Shown: positions 5,893 to 8,727 of the stretch, in pieces
Position numbering within the stretch: position 1 is the first letter of the stretch
Layout: each line of letters begins with the position of its first letter
Assembly: GCA_025937075.1 (NCBI GenBank)
Contig: JAICSD010000163.1
Span: 1 to 8,727, forward strand
Source: Vicinamibacteria bacterium
GTDB lineage: Bacteria > Acidobacteriota > Vicinamibacteria > Vicinamibacterales > 2-12-FULL-66-21
DNA: 8,727 bases
Direction: 5' to 3'
Translations under genes and position numbers: made by a program
The notes under the pieces: model-generated
Told to the model about the DNA's origin: nothing
Databases searched by the model: none
What the model saw: the letters and a program-made list of their open reading frames with translations, nothing else

Positions 5893-8352
5893 TCATCGCC
5901 ATCGGCGTGGCCTCCTCCGCAGCCACCGATCGACCACGCCCCACAGCATCAACAGCGGCATCGACACCATCGCCGCGCCGATCGCAAACGTCGTCCGGCC
6001 CGGTCCCGTCAGCATCATGCCGATCTGATTCTTGAACGGATCGTCGTTGACCAGGTACGTCCAGGTCGACGAAGGCCCCTTCATCCCGAGTTCGATCAGA
6101 TCGATCCGGCCGTCCTCGACTTCCACGCGCTCGAGATCGTTCAGCACGGCGTCCTCGATCGCCGGTTCGAGCGCATGGAACGCCGCGGTGATCTCGGTCG
6201 TGAAGTGACCGAGCGGATCGCGGCCGCCGAGCGCGACGAGGTGGATGCCTTCGCGCACGTCGGCGATCAACGCCAGGTGATCGCGCCAGAGCCGATCGAT
6301 GTGATGAAGAGTGACCCGGCGCTCGGCTTCCCGGACAGCGTTCTCGCCGGCCGCCGACACGAGCCGGGCCCGGCGATCCGGTGCGCGCTGCCAGACGTCC
6401 GGCACCTCATGGCCCGTGAGGATCGCCTGACGCCACTCCATCACCATCTCGCGTTGCCGCTCGACGACGGAGGCGTACTTCCACAGCGTCTTGCGAATCT
6501 CCAGATTCTGGCCTTCGACGATGCGCTGGACGCGGGCGATCTCGCGAACGGCGACGGGATGATCGACGCGCTCCGTCCGTTCGTCTGGCGCGAACCGGCC
6601 GCCAATGAGTCCCTTGATTCCGTATCGGACGAGCAGATCGTCCTCGAGGCTGATGAAGAATCGCGACTCCCCCGGATCCCCTTGCCGTCCGGCGCGGCCC
6701 CTGAGCTGCAGGTCGATGCGGCGGCTCTCGTGCCGGTTCGTACCGATTACGTACAGGCCGCCGAGCGCCACGATCTGATCATGTGACGCCTCGTCGATCC
6801 CTCCGAGCTTGATGTCGGTACCGCGCCCGGCCATGTTGGTCGAGATCGTCACAGCGCCAAACGCCCCGGCGCCGGCCACGATCTCCGCTTCCGCCGCGTC
6901 GTTCTTCGCGTTCAGTACCTGACATGGCACGCCGCCGGATCGCAGCGCGCCGGCGAGCCGCTCGGACTCTTCGACCGTGAGCGTTCCGACGAGGACGGGC
7001 CGTCCGGTCGAGTGCACCTGTCGGACTTCCTCGATCACGGCTCGCTCTTTCGCCTCGCGACGAGTGAACAACACGTCAGGCCGATCGATTCTGATCATCG
7101 GGCGATGCGTCGGGACGACGACAACCGGAAGTCCGTACAGGTTCATCAGCTCAGCGGCCGCAGGCTGCGCCGTTCCGGTCATGCCGGAAAGATGCTGGTA
7201 ACGCCGCAGGAAGTGCTGGAGCGTGATCGAGCCGAGAATGCGGCCATCAGGCTGACGATCGAGCAATTCCTTGGCCTCGAGCGCGGATTGCAGTCCGTCC
7301 GGCCAATGCCGATCCGCAACAACGCGGCCGGTCAACTCGTCGATCACGCCGATGCGGCCGTTTCTCACGATGTAGTCGACATCGCGGTGGAGGAGCGCCT
7401 GCGCGTGAAGGGCGCAATTCAGCTCCGTGAGTAGCGCGTAGTTCTTCGGCTGATGCAGGCTGCCGCAGCCCATCGTCTGCTCGACCCGCTCGACCCCGGC
7501 ATCTGTCAGTTCCACGTCGCGCCCGTACTCGTCCGCGTCGTAGTGGACGCCTGCGGTGAGATCGGCCACGAGCCGGGCGAGGCGTACCGACGATGACGAG
7601 ATGCGGTCGACGCTGCCGGCAATCACGAGCGGGACACGAGCCTCGTCGATGAGGATGGAGTCCGCCTCGTCCACGAGCGCGAAGTGAAACGGCCGATGGA
7701 CGAGATCCCCGGGATTCCTGGCGAGGAGATCGCGCAGATGATCGAACCCCGCTTCCTTCGCGGTGACATACGTCACGTCGGCCATATATGCGCGACGCCG
7801 CTGATCGGACGTCATGCCCTGCTGGACGAAACCCACCGACAGCCCGAGGCGCTGGTAGATCGGCGCCATCCAATCCGCGTCCCTGCACGCGAGGTAGTCG
7901 TTGAACGTCAGAACGTGCGCTCCGCGGCCGGTCATCGCCCTGAAGGCGACCGGCATCACCGCCGCGAGCGTCTTCCCTTCCCCGGTCTGCATCTCCACGA
8001 CCGCGCCGCGATCGAGCGCCAGCGCGGCCACGATCTGCACGTCGAATGGACGCAGGGCGAGCGTGCGCATCGAGATCTCGCGGACGATCGCGAAGAGTGG
8101 ATTCCGGACAGCATCGCCGGACCCGCCGCCGCGGATCAGATCCCGAAGCTCGCGCGCTCGATCGTCGAGGGCGCCGTCGGCAAGGGCTGCGAGATCACAC
8201 CCGAGCGCATCGATCTCACCGAGCGGGGCGAGGTAGCTCTCGAGATCGAGCTCGACGGACGTCCCTCGAAAGCGCGCGAGGTGATCCCGCCACCCGATGC
8301 GATTACGGACACGGTCGGATTTCTCCCTGGACGCGTGATTCGCCGAGGACAT
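5893..8352 (-). CDS. SecA-family ATPase (accessory SecA-like paralogue) with C-terminal hydrophobic anchor
   Basis: SecA proteins are cytoplasmic ATPases that push unfolded preproteins through SecYEG. This 819-aa protein keeps the motor core: RPFDVQ (101-106), Walker A MQTGEGKT (121-128), TFNDYLACRDADWM (149-162), Walker B VDEADSILIDEAR (227-239), the preprotein cross-linking domain (about 245-370, ending VIDELTGRVVADRHWPDG), LSGMTGTA (388-395), ISTNMAGRGTDIKLGG (503-518) and the arginine-finger motif LRGRAGRQGDPGESRFF (550-566). The helical scaffold/two-helix finger follows (LHHIDRLWRDHLALIADVREGIHL, split around 682-705). Differences from housekeeping SecA: TAKEAGFDHLRDLL (197-210) in place of the TNNEYGFDYLRDN type, no cysteine-rich zinc tail, and a hydrophobic segment (about 787-807) followed by RWLRRRPRRWR. 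The ATG at 8352 is chosen because GGAGGG lies just upstream; an open extension to 8601 is low-complexity Arg/Ser shadow. It is probably a SecA2-type paralogue; it could be the organism's only SecA, which seems less likely. Confidence 0.88.
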   Translation of the reverse strand: MSSANHASREKSDRVRNRIGWRDHLARFRGTSVELDLESYLAPLGEIDALGCDLAALADGALDDRARELRDLIRGGGSGDAVRNPLFAIVREISMRTLALRPFDVQIVAALALDRGAVVEMQTGEGKTLAAVMPVAFRAMTGRGAHVLTFNDYLACRDADWMAPIYQRLGLSVGFVQQGMTSDQRRRAYMADVTYVTAKEAGFDHLRDLLARNPGDLVHRPFHFALVDEADSILIDEARVPLVIAGSVDRISSSSVRLARLVADLTAGVHYDADEYGRDVELTDAGVERVEQTMGCGSLHQPKNYALLTELNCALHAQALLHRDVDYIVRNGRIGVIDELTGRVVADRHWPDGLQSALEAKELLDRQPDGRILGSITLQHFLRRYQHLSGMTGTAQPAAAELMNLYGLPVVVVPTHRPMIRIDRPDVLFTRREAKERAVIEEVRQVHSTGRPVLVGTLTVEESERLAGALRSGGVPCQVLNAKNDAAEAEIVAGAGAFGAVTISTNMAGRGTDIKLGGIDEASHDQIVALGGLYVIGTNRHESRRIDLQLRGRAGRQGDPGESRFFISLEDDLLVRYGIKGLIGGRFAPDERTERVDHPVAVREIARVQRIVEGQNLEIRKTLWKYASVVERQREMVMEWRQAILTGHEVPDVWQRAPDRRARLVSAAGENAVREAERRVTLHHIDRLWRDHLALIADVREGIHLVALGGRDPLGHFTTEITAAFHALEPAIEDAVLNDLERVEVEDGRIDLIELGMKGPSSTWTYLVNDDPFKNQIGMMLTGPGRTTFAIGAAMVSMPLLMLWGVVDRWLRRRPRRWR

Positions 8353-8356
8353 TGTT

Positions 8357-8362
8357 CCCTCC
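8357..8362 (-). promoter_or_regulatory. Shine-Dalgarno (GGAGGG) of the SecA-like gene, fixes the start
   Basis: On the minus strand GGAGGG is followed by AACA and then the ATG at 8352. This spacing and strength select that start over upstream in-frame codons in the open extension, whose translation overlaps the preceding small gene. Confidence 0.8.
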
Positions 8363-8407
8363 AGTCGCGATGGACGACTCTTGCCGGCCGTCGAGCGGCG
8401 GCCGAGG

Positions 8408-8650
8408 CTACGCGATCGGGAAAAGCGCTGGAGGCGGGCGAGGCAGAGCGGGCGAGACGAACGGGACCGGCTGTTCGAAGCCGCCGGAGGCGGCGCGGCG
8501 CAGCAGCACGACAACGGCTGCCGGCACCACCAGCCAGAGCGGGGTAAGGACCGCTGCGACGGTCGTGTCCACGAGGGACAGGAGTCCCGCGAACGCGACA
8601 ACGCCTATGCAGAAGAGCGCGATCGACTTGCGTGATCGGAGCCGGCGCAT
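8408..8650 (-). CDS. Small two-helix membrane protein upstream of the SecA-like gene
   Basis: I do not recognise this 80-aa protein. It has a basic N-terminus (MRRLRSRKS), a hydrophobic helix at about 10-27 (IALFCIGVVAFAGLLSLV), a short polar turn (DTT), and a second hydrophobic stretch at about 31-50 (VAAVLTPLWLVVPAAVVVLL) followed by RRA, so both ends should be cytoplasmic. The tail is proline-rich (QPVPFVSPALPRPPPALFPIA) and probably disordered. The gene ends 55 bp before the SecA-like start on the same strand, suggesting a two-gene unit. A TACAAT -10-like element lies 20-25 bp upstream of its ATG; the Shine-Dalgarno is poor. It could be a membrane partner of the SecA-like protein, but neighbourhood is the only support. 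The hydrophobic pattern and positive-inside charges make a coding role likely. Confidence 0.6.
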   Translation of the reverse strand: MRRLRSRKSIALFCIGVVAFAGLLSLVDTTVAAVLTPLWLVVPAAVVVLLRRAASGGFEQPVPFVSPALPRPPPALFPIA

Positions 8651-8668
8651 GATCGACGATCCAGCCCC

Positions 8669-8674
8669 ATTGTA
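8669..8674 (-). promoter_or_regulatory. Candidate -10 element (TACAAT) for the small membrane protein/SecA-like unit
   Basis: TACAAT on the minus strand matches TATAAT at 5 of 6 positions and lies between the stop of the upstream permease (8692) and the ATG at 8650. No convincing -35 hexamer is seen 17 bp upstream, so the call is tentative. It would give a short leader of about 12 nt. Confidence 0.35.
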
Positions 8675-8691
8675 GATCGCGCTCAGCCTCT

Positions 8692-8727
8692 CTACTCCCA
8701 GCGCAGCGCGACGATCGGATCGACTGC
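8692..8727 (-). CDS. C-terminal tail of a probable ABC-exporter permease (MacB/FtsX or ADOP type), cut by window edge
   Basis: Eleven codons and a TAG stop read AVDPIVALRWE on the minus strand. A terminus of the form VDP-[IVML]-x-ALR-[YW]-E is characteristic of MacB/FtsX-type permeases, including the large ADOP permeases abundant in Acidobacteriota, where it follows the last transmembrane helix. The fragment is too short for more than a family suggestion. It lies 41 bp upstream of the small membrane protein on the same strand, so read-through into that gene is possible. The stop is at 8694-8692. Confidence 0.55.
   Translation of the reverse strand, partial: AVDPIVALRWE

Noticed and set aside
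8385..8404. Two CGGCCG 6-mers that could form a hairpin between the small membrane gene and the SecA-like gene
   Set aside because: Short self-palindromic GC words are expected by chance here, there is no T-tract, and a terminator between these genes would not fit their arrangement.
8353..8601. 83-residue N-terminal extension of the SecA-like protein
   Set aside because: The sequence is Arg/Ser/Pro-rich shadow overlapping the small membrane protein. A strong Shine-Dalgarno sits before the ATG at 8352.

Overview
The window is GC-rich DNA, dense with genes, from a Gram-negative bacterium: it carries two enzymes of the lipid A/Kdo (LPS core) pathway. The base composition, the look of the LpxK N-terminus and an ABC-permease tail typical of MacB/ADOP-type exporters point to Acidobacteriota (possibly Vicinamibacteria). 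That assignment is an inference from sequence style; the window contains no rRNA marker.

Layout. (1) Positions 1-1797, minus strand: kdtA/waaA (Kdo transferase), followed by the 5' part of lpxK (lipid A 4'-kinase), which runs off the left edge. (2) 1798-2003: a divergent intergenic region with candidate promoters on both strands and a short palindrome. (3) 2004-4980, plus strand: a compact lower-glycolysis operon gap-pgk-tpiA with 8-nt gaps. (4) 4981-5824, plus strand: a terminator-like hairpin, a new promoter, an unrecognised 87-aa coiled-coil protein, secG, and tRNA-Leu(GAG) 18 bp after secG. (5) 5825-5885: a large nested palindrome that starts at the base after the tRNA CCA end and lies between convergent genes. 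(6) 5893-8650, minus strand: a small two-helix membrane protein followed by an 819-aa SecA-family ATPase. (7) 8692-8727, minus strand: the last codons of a probable ABC-exporter permease.

How the genes work together. gap, pgk and tpiA encode three consecutive glycolytic steps and are almost certainly co-transcribed. KdtA and LpxK act on neighbouring steps of Kdo2-lipid A synthesis. SecG is a subunit of the SecYEG channel. Converging on it from the other side is a SecA-like motor that has complete ATPase motifs but lacks the zinc-binding tail of housekeeping SecA and instead ends in a hydrophobic segment with a very basic tail. With the small membrane protein encoded just upstream, this is the least ordinary part of the window and the best candidate for an undescribed accessory export system. 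Everything else is core metabolism or envelope biogenesis.
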